In this document: positions 17,194 through 25,334 of the stretch, in pieces
How positions within the stretch are numbered: the stretch's first letter is position 1
Layout: every line of letters begins with the position of its first letter
Position numbers and translations under genes: made by a program
The notes under the pieces: model-generated
Databases searched by the model: none
Told to the model about the DNA's origin: nothing
The model's input: the letters and a program-made list of their open reading frames with translations, nothing else
Assembly (NCBI RefSeq): GCF_025398275.1
Contig: NZ_JAODOR010000003.1
Coordinates: 159,054 to 223,053, forward strand
Direction: 5' to 3'
Length of the DNA stretch: 64,000 nt
Source of the DNA: Microbacterium memoriense
Lineage (GTDB): Bacteria > Actinomycetota > Actinomycetes > Actinomycetales > Microbacteriaceae

Positions 17194-18366
17194 ATGTCCA
17201 CCACTCTCGCTCCTGCTCCGGCCGTTCCTCTGAGGATCGGCCCGATCACGCTCGACGCGCCCGTCGTGCTGGCGCCGATGGCCGGGATCACGAACACGGC
17301 GTTCCGGCGGCTGTGCCGTGAATACGGTGCGGGTCTGTACGTCAGCGAGATGATCACGACCCGTGCGCTCGTCGAGGGCAATGCCACGACCCGCCGCCTC
17401 ATCCGGCATCACGAGTCCGAGACGCCGCGCTCGATCCAGCTGTACGGGGTGGACCCTGCCACGACCGAGGCTGCGGTGCGCATCCTCGTCGAGGAAGACC
17501 ACGCCGACCACATCGATCTGAACTTCGGCTGCCCGGTCCCGAAAGTGACCCGCAAGGGCGGCGGCGCAGCCCTCCCGTGGAAGCTCGGCCTGTTCCGCGA
17601 GATCGTCACGCGCGCCGCGCGCGCAGCCGAGCACATTCCGCTGACGGTCAAGATGCGCAAGGGCATCGACGCCGATCACCTGACTTATCTCGACGCCGGG
17701 CGCATCGCGGAAGATGCCGGGGTCGCCGCCGTCGCCCTCCACGCGCGGACCGCGTCGGAGTTCTATTCCGGAACGGCGGACTGGGAGGCGATCGCCACGC
17801 TCAAGCGTGCGGTGACCGGCATTCCGGTGCTCGGCAACGGCGACATCTGGTCGGCGGCGGATGCGCAGCGCATGATGGCCGAGACCGGCTGCGACGGCGT
17901 CGTCGTCGGGCGTGGATGCCTCGGCCGCCCGTGGTTGTTCGGCGACCTCGCGCGCGGCCTCGGCGGGCCGGATGCCGCACACGGACAGCCGGTGGATGCG
18001 ACCCTCGGGTTCGTTGCGGACGCGTTCCGCCGTCACGCCGAACTTCTCGTCGAGTTCTTCGAAGACGAAGGCCGCGGATGCCGCGACATCCGCAAGCACG
18101 TCGCCTGGTATTTCAAGGGGTATCCCGTCGGCGGCGAGACGCGGGCAGAGTTGGCGACGGCGTCGACCCTCGCCGAGATCGACGACCTGCTCGCGACCCT
18201 CGATCTCGGCGCGCCCTACCCCGGTGCCGCAGCCGAAGGTCAGCGCGGGCGCGCCGGCACCCCCAAGCGGCCGGCGCTGCCGGATCGTTGGTTGGAGTCG
18301 CGTGAACTGAATTCCGCCGAGTCCTCCGCGATCGCCGACGCCGAGTTGGATTCCAGTGGCGGCTGA
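17194..18366 (+). CDS. dusB: tRNA-dihydrouridine synthase B
   Basis: FMN enzyme that reduces uridine to dihydrouridine in the tRNA D-loop. 390 residues from ATG 17194 (ATG 17185 possible). Motifs: VVLAPMAGITNTAFRRL, the catalytic Cys in DLNFGCPVPKVTRKGGGAAL, MRKGID, VALHARTASEFYSG, GNGDIWSA and VVVGRGCLGRPWLF. A C-terminal tail after about residue 335 is Pro/Arg-rich. GAGAAT seven bases before the ATG fits a leaderless promoter. The end overlaps dgt by 11 bases, giving a dusB-dgt-dnaG unit. Confidence 0.95.
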   Translation: MSTTLAPAPAVPLRIGPITLDAPVVLAPMAGITNTAFRRLCREYGAGLYVSEMITTRALVEGNATTRRLIRHHESETPRSIQLYGVDPATTEAAVRILVEEDHADHIDLNFGCPVPKVTRKGGGAALPWKLGLFREIVTRAARAAEHIPLTVKMRKGIDADHLTYLDAGRIAEDAGVAAVALHARTASEFYSGTADWEAIATLKRAVTGIPVLGNGDIWSAADAQRMMAETGCDGVVVGRGCLGRPWLFGDLARGLGGPDAAHGQPVDATLGFVADAFRRHAELLVEFFEDEGRGCRDIRKHVAWYFKGYPVGGETRAELATASTLAEIDDLLATLDLGAPYPGAAAEGQRGRAGTPKRPALPDRWLESRELNSAESSAIADAELDSSGG

Positions 18367-19777
18367 CGCGGGCGGCGTGGGGATCTCGGCGGGCCGGCCC
18401 TCCGGTTACGACGAGCGAGACGCCGCGCGCTTCCATCCCGAACAGCACCGCTCGCGCCGCGATGGGTTCGCGCGGGATCGTGCCCGTGTGCTCCACTCCG
18501 CGGCGCTGCGACGGCTGGCGGCCAAGACGCAGGTGCTCAGCCCCGCGAGTCCCGCCGATTTCGCGCGCAACCGTCTGACCCATTCGCTCGAGGTCGCGCA
18601 GGTGGGACGCGAGCTCGCGATCGCGCTCGAACTCTCGCCCGACGTCGTCGACACGGCATGCCTGAGTCATGATCTGGGTCACCCGCCGTTCGGTCACAAC
18701 GGCGAGCGTGCGCTCAACGATTGGGCCGAAGACATCGGCGGTTTCGAGGGGAACGCGCAGTCGCTGCGGATCCTCTCGCGCCTGGAGCCCAAAGTCGTCG
18801 ACGCCGAGGGGCACAGCGTCGGGCTCAACCTCACGCGCGCGAGCCTCGACGCGACGTGCAAATACCCCTGGACGGTCGAGCACGCCATTCCCGACCCCGG
18901 GGGGCGGCAGAAGTTCGGCGTGTACCCGGAGGACGAAGCGGTGTTCCGCTGGATGCGCGAGGGTGCGCCCGGGCGACTCCGCTGCATCGAGGCCGAGGTC
19001 ATGGATCTCTCCGACGACATCGCCTACTCGGTGCACGACTTCGAGGATGCGATCCTCAACGGGTATCTCGATCCCCGCCGCCTGTCCGACGCACGCGAGC
19101 GGGAGGCGCTGCTGACGGCGATCCAGTCGTGGGTCGGATACGGATTCTCCCGGGATGAGCTGGGCGATGCGCTGTACCGCCTGACCCGCCTCCCGGAGTG
19201 GATCGCCGAGTTCGACGGCTCGCGCGCGGCCGTCGCGCGCCTGAAGAACCTGACGAGCGATCTCATCGGTCGATTCGCGCGCGCCGCGACGACCGCGACC
19301 CGCGAGCACTACGCCACCCCGGTGCTCACCCGCTTCGGTGGTCGCATGATCATCCCGCGCGTCATCGAGGTCGAGATGGCGGTCCTCAAAGGCGTCATCG
19401 GGGCGTTCGTCGTCTCGATCGAAGGACGCAAGGGTCTCTACAAAGAGCAACGACGCGTGCTCAAACGGCTCGCCACGGCTCTCTGGGAGCGTCCGGACGA
19501 GCTCGACGGTCTCCACGCCGAGGATTTCGTGGCTGCCCCGACGGATTCGGCGCGCCGCCGCGTCGTCGTCGACCAGGTCGCGAGCCTCACGGATCGTTTC
19601 GCGATCGAATGGCACGCGCGCCTCGTGGGGCCCGTCGACCTGCGTGAGCTCGGACTGTGGTCCTCGGATGCCCGGGTCACCGCGTCGCACGCCTACGCGC
19701 TCCCCGAGCCGATCGAAGGCTTGGGCCACGACATGGTCACCGGCGCGGGCGAGTCGCCCTCGGCAGCGGGGCACTGA
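18356..19777 (+). CDS. dgt: Deoxyguanosinetriphosphate triphosphohydrolase family protein
   Basis: HD-domain enzyme that splits dNTPs (classically dGTP) into nucleoside and triphosphate. 473 residues from GTG 18356. The metal site is spread over NRLTHSLEVAQVGR, CLSHDLGHPPFGHNGERAL (HD pair) and DLSDDIAYSVHDFEDA. It overlaps dusB by 11 bases and shares one base with the dnaG start, so it is translated as part of one operon. Actinobacterial members are often this close to dnaG; regulation of dNTP pools near primase is a reasonable reading but is inference. Confidence 0.94.
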   Translation: MAADAGGVGISAGRPSGYDERDAARFHPEQHRSRRDGFARDRARVLHSAALRRLAAKTQVLSPASPADFARNRLTHSLEVAQVGRELAIALELSPDVVDTACLSHDLGHPPFGHNGERALNDWAEDIGGFEGNAQSLRILSRLEPKVVDAEGHSVGLNLTRASLDATCKYPWTVEHAIPDPGGRQKFGVYPEDEAVFRWMREGAPGRLRCIEAEVMDLSDDIAYSVHDFEDAILNGYLDPRRLSDAREREALLTAIQSWVGYGFSRDELGDALYRLTRLPEWIAEFDGSRAAVARLKNLTSDLIGRFARAATTATREHYATPVLTRFGGRMIIPRVIEVEMAVLKGVIGAFVVSIEGRKGLYKEQRRVLKRLATALWERPDELDGLHAEDFVAAPTDSARRRVVVDQVASLTDRFAIEWHARLVGPVDLRELGLWSSDARVTASHAYALPEPIEGLGHDMVTGAGESPSAAGH

Positions 19778-21630
19778 TGGCCCGCATCCGTCAGGCCGAC
19801 GTCGACGAAGTCAAGGCTCGCACGAACATCGCTGACATCGTGGGCGAACGGGTTGCCCTGAAATCGGCCGGCGTGGGCTCGATGAAGGGCCTGTGCCCGT
19901 TTCACGATGAGCGAAGCCCCAGCTTCCACGTGCGTCCGCAGGTCGGCTACTACCACTGCTTCGGATGCGGCGAATCCGGCGATGTCTATTCCTTCCTCCG
20001 CGCGATGGATCACGTCTCGTTCACCGAGGCCGTCGAGCGCCTCGCGGGGCGGATCGGGTTCGCGCTCCATTACGAAGACGGGGGAGCGGCGCCGGAGACC
20101 AGCGGGCGGACGCGGCTCTACCAGGCCAATTCCGCGGCGGCGGAATGGTTCCGCGGACAGTTGTCCTCACCGGAGGCCGACGCCGCGCGCCGATTCCTCG
20201 GGGAGCGGGGTTTCGATGCGGGCGCGGCCGCGCACTTCGGTGTCGGCTACGCCCCGAAGGGCTGGAACGGCGTCCGCGACGCCATGAAGGCGCAGGGGTT
20301 CACCGACGACGAACTGACGACGGCGGGGCTCCTGTCGCAGGGCCAACGCGGCGTGTACGACCGCTTCCGCGGTCGGCTCGTCTGGCCGATCCGCGATGTC
20401 ACGGGTCAGACGATCGGGTTCGGCGCGCGCAAGCTCTACGACGACGATCAGGGCCCGAAATACCTCAACACCCCCGAGACGCCGATCTACAAGAAGGCGC
20501 AGGTGCTGTACGGGCTCGACCTCGCCAAGAAGGACATCTCACGCTCGCATCGCGTCGTCGTCGTCGAGGGGTACACCGATGTGATGGCGTGCCATCTGGC
20601 CGGAATCACCACCGCGATCGCGAGCTGCGGTACGGCGTTCGGCTCCGATCACATCACGGTGCTGCGACGCGTCATGGGCGATGACACGGCATCCGGTGAA
20701 GTGATCTTCACGTTCGATCCGGATGCCGCCGGCCAGAAGGCGGCGCTGCGCGCCTTCGGCGACGAGAAGCGGTTCGCGGCGCAGACCTATGTCGCCGTCG
20801 GCCCGGATGGCTTGGATCCGTGCGACCTGCGTCTGCATCGGGGCGACGCCGCGGTCCGCGCGATCATGGACGACAAGACCCCGATGTTCGAGTTCGTGAT
20901 GGACCAGCGTCTCGCCGGCTACGACCTCTCCACGGTGGAAGGGCGCGTGGGAGCCCTGCGCGCCGCCGCACCGATCGTCGCCGAGATCCGTGACCCGGCG
21001 CTGCGACCCGGCTACACGCGAGTGCTCGCTCGCAAGCTCGGCATGGACCTCAGCGAAGTCCGTCCCGCCGTCGAACGCGCCACCCGGGCCGCACGTGCGG
21101 CATCCGAGGCTCTCACGACGCCCCTCGCCCCTACGGCGGGCGAGGAGACACCCGTCGCTCGCGTCACGATTGCGTCGCTTCCGCGGACGGCCGACGTCGC
21201 GCTGGAGCGCGACGCGCTCATGGGCGTGCTCCAGTACGGGCACTTGCTCGATGCAGCCGAGACGGATGCCGCCCTCGCCGTCCCGATGTCGCACCCCGCA
21301 TTGGATGCCGTGCGGCTCTCGATCGCCGCACAGTCCGACCGCACACGTATCGGCTGGGCTTCCACCGCCGTCGAAGCCACCCGGGAACCGTTCCGCTCGC
21401 TCGCCGTCGAACTGCTCACGGCGACCTTCCCCGCGCTGACCGAAACCGAGGCGGAAGCCTCGGCGCGCTCGCTCTGCCTGCGGCTGCGGGTCCGCGCCGT
21501 CGACCGCGAGAAACTCGATCTTCTCGGCGCCATCCAGCGCGTGCCGCCCGACTCGGAAGAGGGGCGACGCGTCCGTGTCGCTCTTCGCGAACTCGACCAG
21601 CGGCGCCGTGGTCTCAGCGAGGAGAAGTAG
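19777..21630 (+). CDS. dnaG: DNA primase
   Basis: Makes RNA primers for chromosome replication. 617 residues from ATG 19777 (TGATG overlap with dgt). The zinc-binding domain has Cys40, His43, Cys61 and Cys64 (CPFH...CFGC). The TOPRIM core shows VVVVEGYTDVMACHLAGI near 260 and FDPDAAGQKAALRAF near 313, with metal-binding acidic residues. The C-terminal part, from about 460, is the helicase-binding domain and is divergent, as is usual. Confidence 0.97.
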   Translation: MARIRQADVDEVKARTNIADIVGERVALKSAGVGSMKGLCPFHDERSPSFHVRPQVGYYHCFGCGESGDVYSFLRAMDHVSFTEAVERLAGRIGFALHYEDGGAAPETSGRTRLYQANSAAAEWFRGQLSSPEADAARRFLGERGFDAGAAAHFGVGYAPKGWNGVRDAMKAQGFTDDELTTAGLLSQGQRGVYDRFRGRLVWPIRDVTGQTIGFGARKLYDDDQGPKYLNTPETPIYKKAQVLYGLDLAKKDISRSHRVVVVEGYTDVMACHLAGITTAIASCGTAFGSDHITVLRRVMGDDTASGEVIFTFDPDAAGQKAALRAFGDEKRFAAQTYVAVGPDGLDPCDLRLHRGDAAVRAIMDDKTPMFEFVMDQRLAGYDLSTVEGRVGALRAAAPIVAEIRDPALRPGYTRVLARKLGMDLSEVRPAVERATRAARAASEALTTPLAPTAGEETPVARVTIASLPRTADVALERDALMGVLQYGHLLDAAETDAALAVPMSHPALDAVRLSIAAQSDRTRIGWASTAVEATREPFRSLAVELLTATFPALTETEAEASARSLCLRLRVRAVDREKLDLLGAIQRVPPDSEEGRRVRVALRELDQRRRGLSEEK

Positions 21631-21654
21631 CGCGCGGGGAGCGAACCGGGCAGG

Positions 21655-22428
21655 ATGAAGCGCATGCCCCGCCTCGCCGATGACGCACCCGTGATCCGCG
21701 CGACCGACCTGTCTCTCGCCCGCGGGGGAGTGCGTGTCGTCGACGGCGCGACGTTCACGCTCCCGCGCGCCGGGGCGCTGGCGCTCATGGGCCCGACCGG
21801 AGCCGGCAAATCGAGCCTGGCCGCGATCCTCTCCGGCATCCGGCAAGATTCGCTCACCGTCGCCGGCGGCGATGCCACGGTCGAAGGAATCTCGGTGCGC
21901 CGCGGTGGTCGCAAACTCCGCGTGCGGGGCTATGTCACGGGTTATCTCGCCCAGGGCGCCGGGTCGAACCTTCCCGCGCGCTTGACCGTCTCGGAAGTCA
22001 TCGGCGAGCCCATCACGGCTCGTGATCGCCGGGTCAACTCCCGCGCGCTCGCGATCCGTGTCGCCGGTCTCCTCGACGAACTGGAACTGCCGCTCGGTGC
22101 GGCCGCCAAATACCCCTACGAGCTCAGCTCCGGAATGCGGCAGCGTGTCGCCCTCGCCCGGGCCCTGGTCTTGCAGCCGCGACTGTTCGTCGGCGACGAC
22201 CCGTACGCCAACCTCGATCTCGAAGTGCGCCGCGCCGCACGTGACGCGCTGCTGCGTCGTCGCGATGCCGACGGGATGGCGCTGCTCATCGTCACCAACG
22301 ATCCCGAAGCGGTACGAGAACTCGACGGCGATGTCCTGGTTCTGCACGGCGGGAACACGGTCGGCTACGGACACGGCGCGGGAGAGCTGCTGTGGACGCC
22401 GGATGGTCGGGATCGTCTCGCCTCGTGA
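21655..22428 (+). CDS. Orphan ABC transporter ATP-binding protein
   Basis: 257-residue ABC ATPase with no permease or binding protein beside it. Walker A GPTGAGKSS near residue 45, a Gln in GYLAQGAGSN, signature LSSGMRQRVALARAL, Walker B LFVGDDPYANLD. The Walker B reads D-D-P where D-E-P is normal, so the catalytic Glu is replaced by Asp, which usually slows hydrolysis. A His-switch position reads IVTNDPEA, with Asn in place of the usual His. It follows dnaG by 24 bases. It may pair with a permease elsewhere or act as a regulatory ATPase. Confidence 0.88.
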   Translation: MKRMPRLADDAPVIRATDLSLARGGVRVVDGATFTLPRAGALALMGPTGAGKSSLAAILSGIRQDSLTVAGGDATVEGISVRRGGRKLRVRGYVTGYLAQGAGSNLPARLTVSEVIGEPITARDRRVNSRALAIRVAGLLDELELPLGAAAKYPYELSSGMRQRVALARALVLQPRLFVGDDPYANLDLEVRRAARDALLRRRDADGMALLIVTNDPEAVRELDGDVLVLHGGNTVGYGHGAGELLWTPDGRDRLAS

Positions 22429-22474
22429 CACGCGCGACGTGCGCCTCGCGTCGCGCGGACCTCTCGAGCTTTGC

Positions 22475-22480
22475 TAGGAT
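22475..22480 (+). promoter_or_regulatory. -10 box upstream of tRNA-Asn
   Basis: TAGGAT, 29 bases before the tRNA 5' end. No clear -35. Confidence 0.45.
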
Positions 22481-22509
22481 GATCTGGTTGCCCGCTCGCG
22501 GGTGACTGA

Positions 22510-22582
22510 TCCTCGGTAGCTCAATTGGCAGAGCAGCCGGCTGTTAACCGGCAGGTTCTTGGTTCGAGTCCAAGCCGGGGAG
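22510..22582 (+). tRNA. tRNA-Asn (GTT)
   Basis: A complete 73-base cloverleaf. The acceptor TCCTCGG pairs with CCGGGGA (one T-G pair), the anticodon stem CCGGC/GCCGG-like arm presents CTGTTAA with anticodon GTT at 22543-22545, and the T arm is CTTGG-TTCGAGT-CCAAG. No CCA is encoded. Confidence 0.95.
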
Positions 22583-22583
22583 C

Positions 22584-22615
22584 GAAGGGCCCTGGACTCC
22601 ACTCCGGGGCCCTTC
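22584..22615 (+). terminator. Intrinsic terminator after tRNA-Asn
   Basis: A perfect nine-base stem GAAGGGCCC (22584-22592) with GGGCCCTTC (22607-22615) followed by TTCATTT. It begins two bases after the tRNA. Confidence 0.85.
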
Positions 22616-22699
22616 TTCATTTCCCCACCATCGCGTGATCATCGCTTCGGATTCGCTGACAGAATCGGACCGTGGGCACAGCGAAGCGGCAACGACCGC

Positions 22700-23527
22700 A
22701 TGAGTGATGTGATCGCCGCCGTGCACGCGCTCGAGCACCGCGGAGTGCGCTGGAGCATCCGCGTCACGCCCCTCGACGAGCCCGACGCGGCGATTTTCGA
22801 GCATAATCCCGACCGGGTACTGCCGACCGCGAGCGCCGCCAAGATCCTTGTGCTCGTGGCCGCGGCATCCGCGATGGAAAGCGGTGAGCTGGATCCTGCC
22901 GAACCGCTTTCCCGCTCGGTCGTGACGCCCGTGGCTGACTCAGGCATCTGGCAGTCGCTCGCCGCAGACACGCTCCCAGCCGCCGACGTGGCTCTTCTTG
23001 TCGGCGCAGCATCTGACAATTGGGCGACGAACGTCCTCCTCATGCGGCTCGGCGGCGTCGAGCGTATCCGCGCGATGGCCGCGGAGCGTGGCGTCTCCGA
23101 TGTCGACCTCCACGACATCGTTCGCGACGTTCGTACGGCACAGGACCCGGCGACGCTGAGTTCAGGTTCTGCGCGCGGCTACACCGATGCTCTGGTGCGG
23201 TTGTGGACCGACTCGGGCCTTCGCCCCGCGGTTTCGGCGCGCGTTCGCGGGTGGCTGAGCGAGGGACTCGACCTCAGCATGGTGGGCGGCGCGTTCGGAC
23301 TCGATCCGCTTTCACACCGCGAATCCGACCGCGGTTACCGTCTGGCCAACAAGACCGGAACCGACCTCGGGATCCGCGTGGACGTCGGAGTCGTCGCTGG
23401 CCCCGCGCGGAGCCTCGCGTATGCGGCGATTGCCAGCTGGACCGACGAAGCCGATCCCTCGCTGCGCGAGGACGTCCTCGCGGCGATGGGTCTGCTGGGT
23501 CAGACGCTGCGAACGCACGTCGACTGA
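22700..23527 (+). CDS. Serine hydrolase with class A beta-lactamase-like fold
   Basis: 275 residues from ATG 22700. It has the three active-site blocks: S45-A-A-K48, S105-D-N107 and K218-T-G220. The omega-loop Glu of true class A beta-lactamases (the ExxLN motif) is absent: the region reads LHDIVRDVRTAQDP. So deacylation of beta-lactams is unlikely, and an esterase or peptidase-like role is more plausible. No signal peptide is seen, which also argues against a secreted lactamase. A -10-like CAGAAT at 22660-22665 is followed six bases later by GTG 22672 opening an 11-codon frame that overlaps this start. Confidence 0.88.
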   Translation: MSDVIAAVHALEHRGVRWSIRVTPLDEPDAAIFEHNPDRVLPTASAAKILVLVAAASAMESGELDPAEPLSRSVVTPVADSGIWQSLAADTLPAADVALLVGAASDNWATNVLLMRLGGVERIRAMAAERGVSDVDLHDIVRDVRTAQDPATLSSGSARGYTDALVRLWTDSGLRPAVSARVRGWLSEGLDLSMVGGAFGLDPLSHRESDRGYRLANKTGTDLGIRVDVGVVAGPARSLAYAAIASWTDEADPSLREDVLAAMGLLGQTLRTHVD

Positions 23528-23552
23528 GTGAGCGCCGGCCCGACGGCGGACG

Positions 23553-24119
23553 CTACGCGTCGAGGTCGTCGATGCCCGGAGTCCAGGCTTGGCCCGGCTT
23601 ACCCCACCCGCGTTTGCGCGCGAGCTTCTGCACGGTCTTCCAATCGCTGTCGTCGAGCCGGTCGAGATAAAGGATGCCGTCGAGGTGATCGAACTCGTGC
23701 TGCATGATCCGCGCACGCCAGCCGTCCACCTCAATGCGCACCGGATTGCCGTCGAGGTCGGTCCCGGTCACGAGAACTTCATCGGAGCGGCGCAACGCAA
23801 ATCGCTCGCCGGGGAAAGACAAGCATCCTTCCGATTCTTCATCGGGATCGGGAGCACCCGGCTCGAGAGGCCGCATCCACAGTTCGGGGTTGATGATCAC
23901 GCCACGCCACGGAGCGCCGTCGTCGTCCGCGTAGGTGTAGGTGAAGATCCGCAGCGATACGCCGACCTGGGGGGCCGCCAGGCCCACACCGGGGGCGGCA
24001 TCCATCGTGTCGAACATGTCGGCGACGAGCTCGCGCACCTCGTCGGTGATCGCCTCGACGGGTGCAGCGGGGGAGTGAAGGGCGGGGTCGCCCATGATGC
24101 GAATCGGAAGAACAGCCAC
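23553..24119 (-). CDS. def: Peptide deformylase
   Basis: Removes the formyl group from new proteins. 188 residues with all three motifs: GVGLAAPQVG, EGCLSFPGE (metal Cys) and QHEFDHLDG (two metal His and catalytic Glu). GTG 24119 is supported by TAGGCT six bases upstream, implying a leaderless mRNA. It is divergent from the DMT permease, with their -10 boxes back to back in a 42-base gap. Confidence 0.97.
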   Translation of the reverse strand: MAVLPIRIMGDPALHSPAAPVEAITDEVRELVADMFDTMDAAPGVGLAAPQVGVSLRIFTYTYADDDGAPWRGVIINPELWMRPLEPGAPDPDEESEGCLSFPGERFALRRSDEVLVTGTDLDGNPVRIEVDGWRARIMQHEFDHLDGILYLDRLDDSDWKTVQKLARKRGWGKPGQAWTPGIDDLDA

Positions 24120-24125
24120 GTCCTG

Positions 24126-24155
24126 AGCCTACCGATCGCCTTCGGCCGTTAGTGT
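24126..24155. promoter_or_regulatory. Back-to-back -10 boxes for def and the DMT permease
   Basis: On the minus strand TAGGCT (24131-24126) ends six bases before GTG 24119. On the plus strand TAGTGT (24150-24155) ends six bases before GTG 24162. Both genes appear leaderless. Confidence 0.55.
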
Positions 24156-24161
24156 CGAGGG

Positions 24162-25229
24162 GTGATGGATGCCGCCTCGACAATCGGAGATGTCACCGAT
24201 CAACTGGTCGGCGTCTTCGACGATCCCAAGATCCTCATCGGCATCCCGCTGGCTCTTCTCGGTGCCGTTTTCATGTCGTTCGGTGCGCAGTATCAGCATC
24301 GCGGAGTGCAGAAAGTCGAACGCCTCACGCAGGTCAACGGTGGCAACGGGCTGACCGGCGCGCAACTCGTCAACCTGTTGCGGCGACCGTCCTGGGTGGC
24401 CGGGACCGTCATGCTGGGCCTCGCGATCGTGTGCCAGTTGGCCGCGCTGTCGTTCGCTCCGCTTATCCTCGTCCAGCCGCTCGGGGCGATCTCGCTCGTG
24501 ATCACGACGTTGCTGAATGCACGCATCAGCGGTCATACGCCCACGAAGCGTTCGATCAGCGCGATTGCGCTGTGCGTGGGCGGCATTTTCCTGTTCGTGA
24601 CGATCGCCGCGATCTATGCCACGGAGACGCCGGTCAGCGACGCGCAACTCGTGACGATTCTCGTGATCCTCGCCGTTGTCGTGGTCGCTTTGGGCTCGCT
24701 GTGGTTCTGGCTGCGTCGCCGCGCGAACGCCCTGTTCTACATCGTCGGCGCCGGCATCATCTACGGCTTCGTCGCGACGCTCGCGAAGGTCGTGATCAGC
24801 CGCATCCAATCGGGTGACTTCGAGTGGCTCACCGTGGTGTGTGTCGTCGCCCTCATCGCCGGCACTGCGGTCGGCGCGTACTTCGTTCAGACCGCCTATG
24901 CGTCCGGCCCGCCCGACCTCGTCATCGCGGGGCTCACCGTGATCGATCCGATCGTGGCGATCATCATCGGGCTCGCCGTTCTGCAGGAGGCCGCCACGGC
25001 TCCGTGGGGAGCTTTCGTCGGGTTCGGGTTCGCTGGGCTTCTCGCGATCGCGGGCGTCTTTCAGCTCGCGCGCTATCACCCGCAGATCGTCAGCGACAGC
25101 CAGGAGATCCCGATTCAGCGCGGTAGCGACGGGCAGCCCTCCACCGGATCGATCCGCATCACCGAAGCGGTATCGAGGGTCTGGCCCGATCCGCCGACGC
25201 GCGATCGTGACGGTCGTTCACCCCGGTAA
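24162..25229 (+). CDS. DMT-family (EamA/NIPA-like) membrane transporter
   Basis: 355 residues with about nine to ten transmembrane helices, starting around residue 24 (ILIGIPLALLGAVFMSFGAQ). Two halves with similar helices (SFAPLILVQPLGAISLVITTLLNARISG and PPDLVIAGLTVIDPIVAIIIGLAVLQEA) show the internal duplication of DMT permeases. The C-terminal 50 residues are a polar cytoplasmic tail. The substrate cannot be told; relatives in actinobacteria are annotated only as DMT transporters or NIPA-like magnesium permeases. GTG 24162 fits the leaderless promoter; ATG 24165 is next. Confidence 0.85.
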   Translation: MMDAASTIGDVTDQLVGVFDDPKILIGIPLALLGAVFMSFGAQYQHRGVQKVERLTQVNGGNGLTGAQLVNLLRRPSWVAGTVMLGLAIVCQLAALSFAPLILVQPLGAISLVITTLLNARISGHTPTKRSISAIALCVGGIFLFVTIAAIYATETPVSDAQLVTILVILAVVVVALGSLWFWLRRRANALFYIVGAGIIYGFVATLAKVVISRIQSGDFEWLTVVCVVALIAGTAVGAYFVQTAYASGPPDLVIAGLTVIDPIVAIIIGLAVLQEAATAPWGAFVGFGFAGLLAIAGVFQLARYHPQIVSDSQEIPIQRGSDGQPSTGSIRITEAVSRVWPDPPTRDRDGRSPR

Positions 25230-25232
25230 AGT
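25227..25232 (+). promoter_or_regulatory. -10 box upstream of the CAT-anticodon tRNA
   Basis: TAAAGT, ending 10 bases before the tRNA, overlapping the stop codon region of the DMT permease gene. Confidence 0.4.
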
Positions 25233-25242
25233 CGAAGGACAG

Positions 25243-25316
25243 GGGGCGGTGGCCAAGCTGGTCAAGGCAGCGGGCTCATAACCCGACGATCGTGGGTTCA
25301 AGTCCCACCCGCCCTA
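25243..25316 (+). tRNA. tRNA with CAT anticodon (tRNA-Met most likely)
   Basis: A 74-base cloverleaf with anticodon CAT at 25277-25279. The D arm is GCC-AAGCTGGTCAA-GGC, the T arm GTGGG-TTCAAGT-CCCAC, and the acceptor GGGGCGG with CCGCCCT, leaving a weak G-U first pair. The anticodon stem has three consecutive G-C pairs (CGGG-CTCATAA-CCCG), as in initiator tRNAs. Initiator Met, elongator Met and Ile2 all carry CAT at the gene level, so identity is not fixed. No CCA is encoded. Confidence 0.9.
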
Positions 25317-25334
25317 CGAGGATCGCGCTGCTGG

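Noticed and set aside
22510..22615. tRNA-Asn as an integration site for a mobile element
   Set aside because: No integrase and no repeat of the tRNA 3' end in the window; a normal terminator follows.
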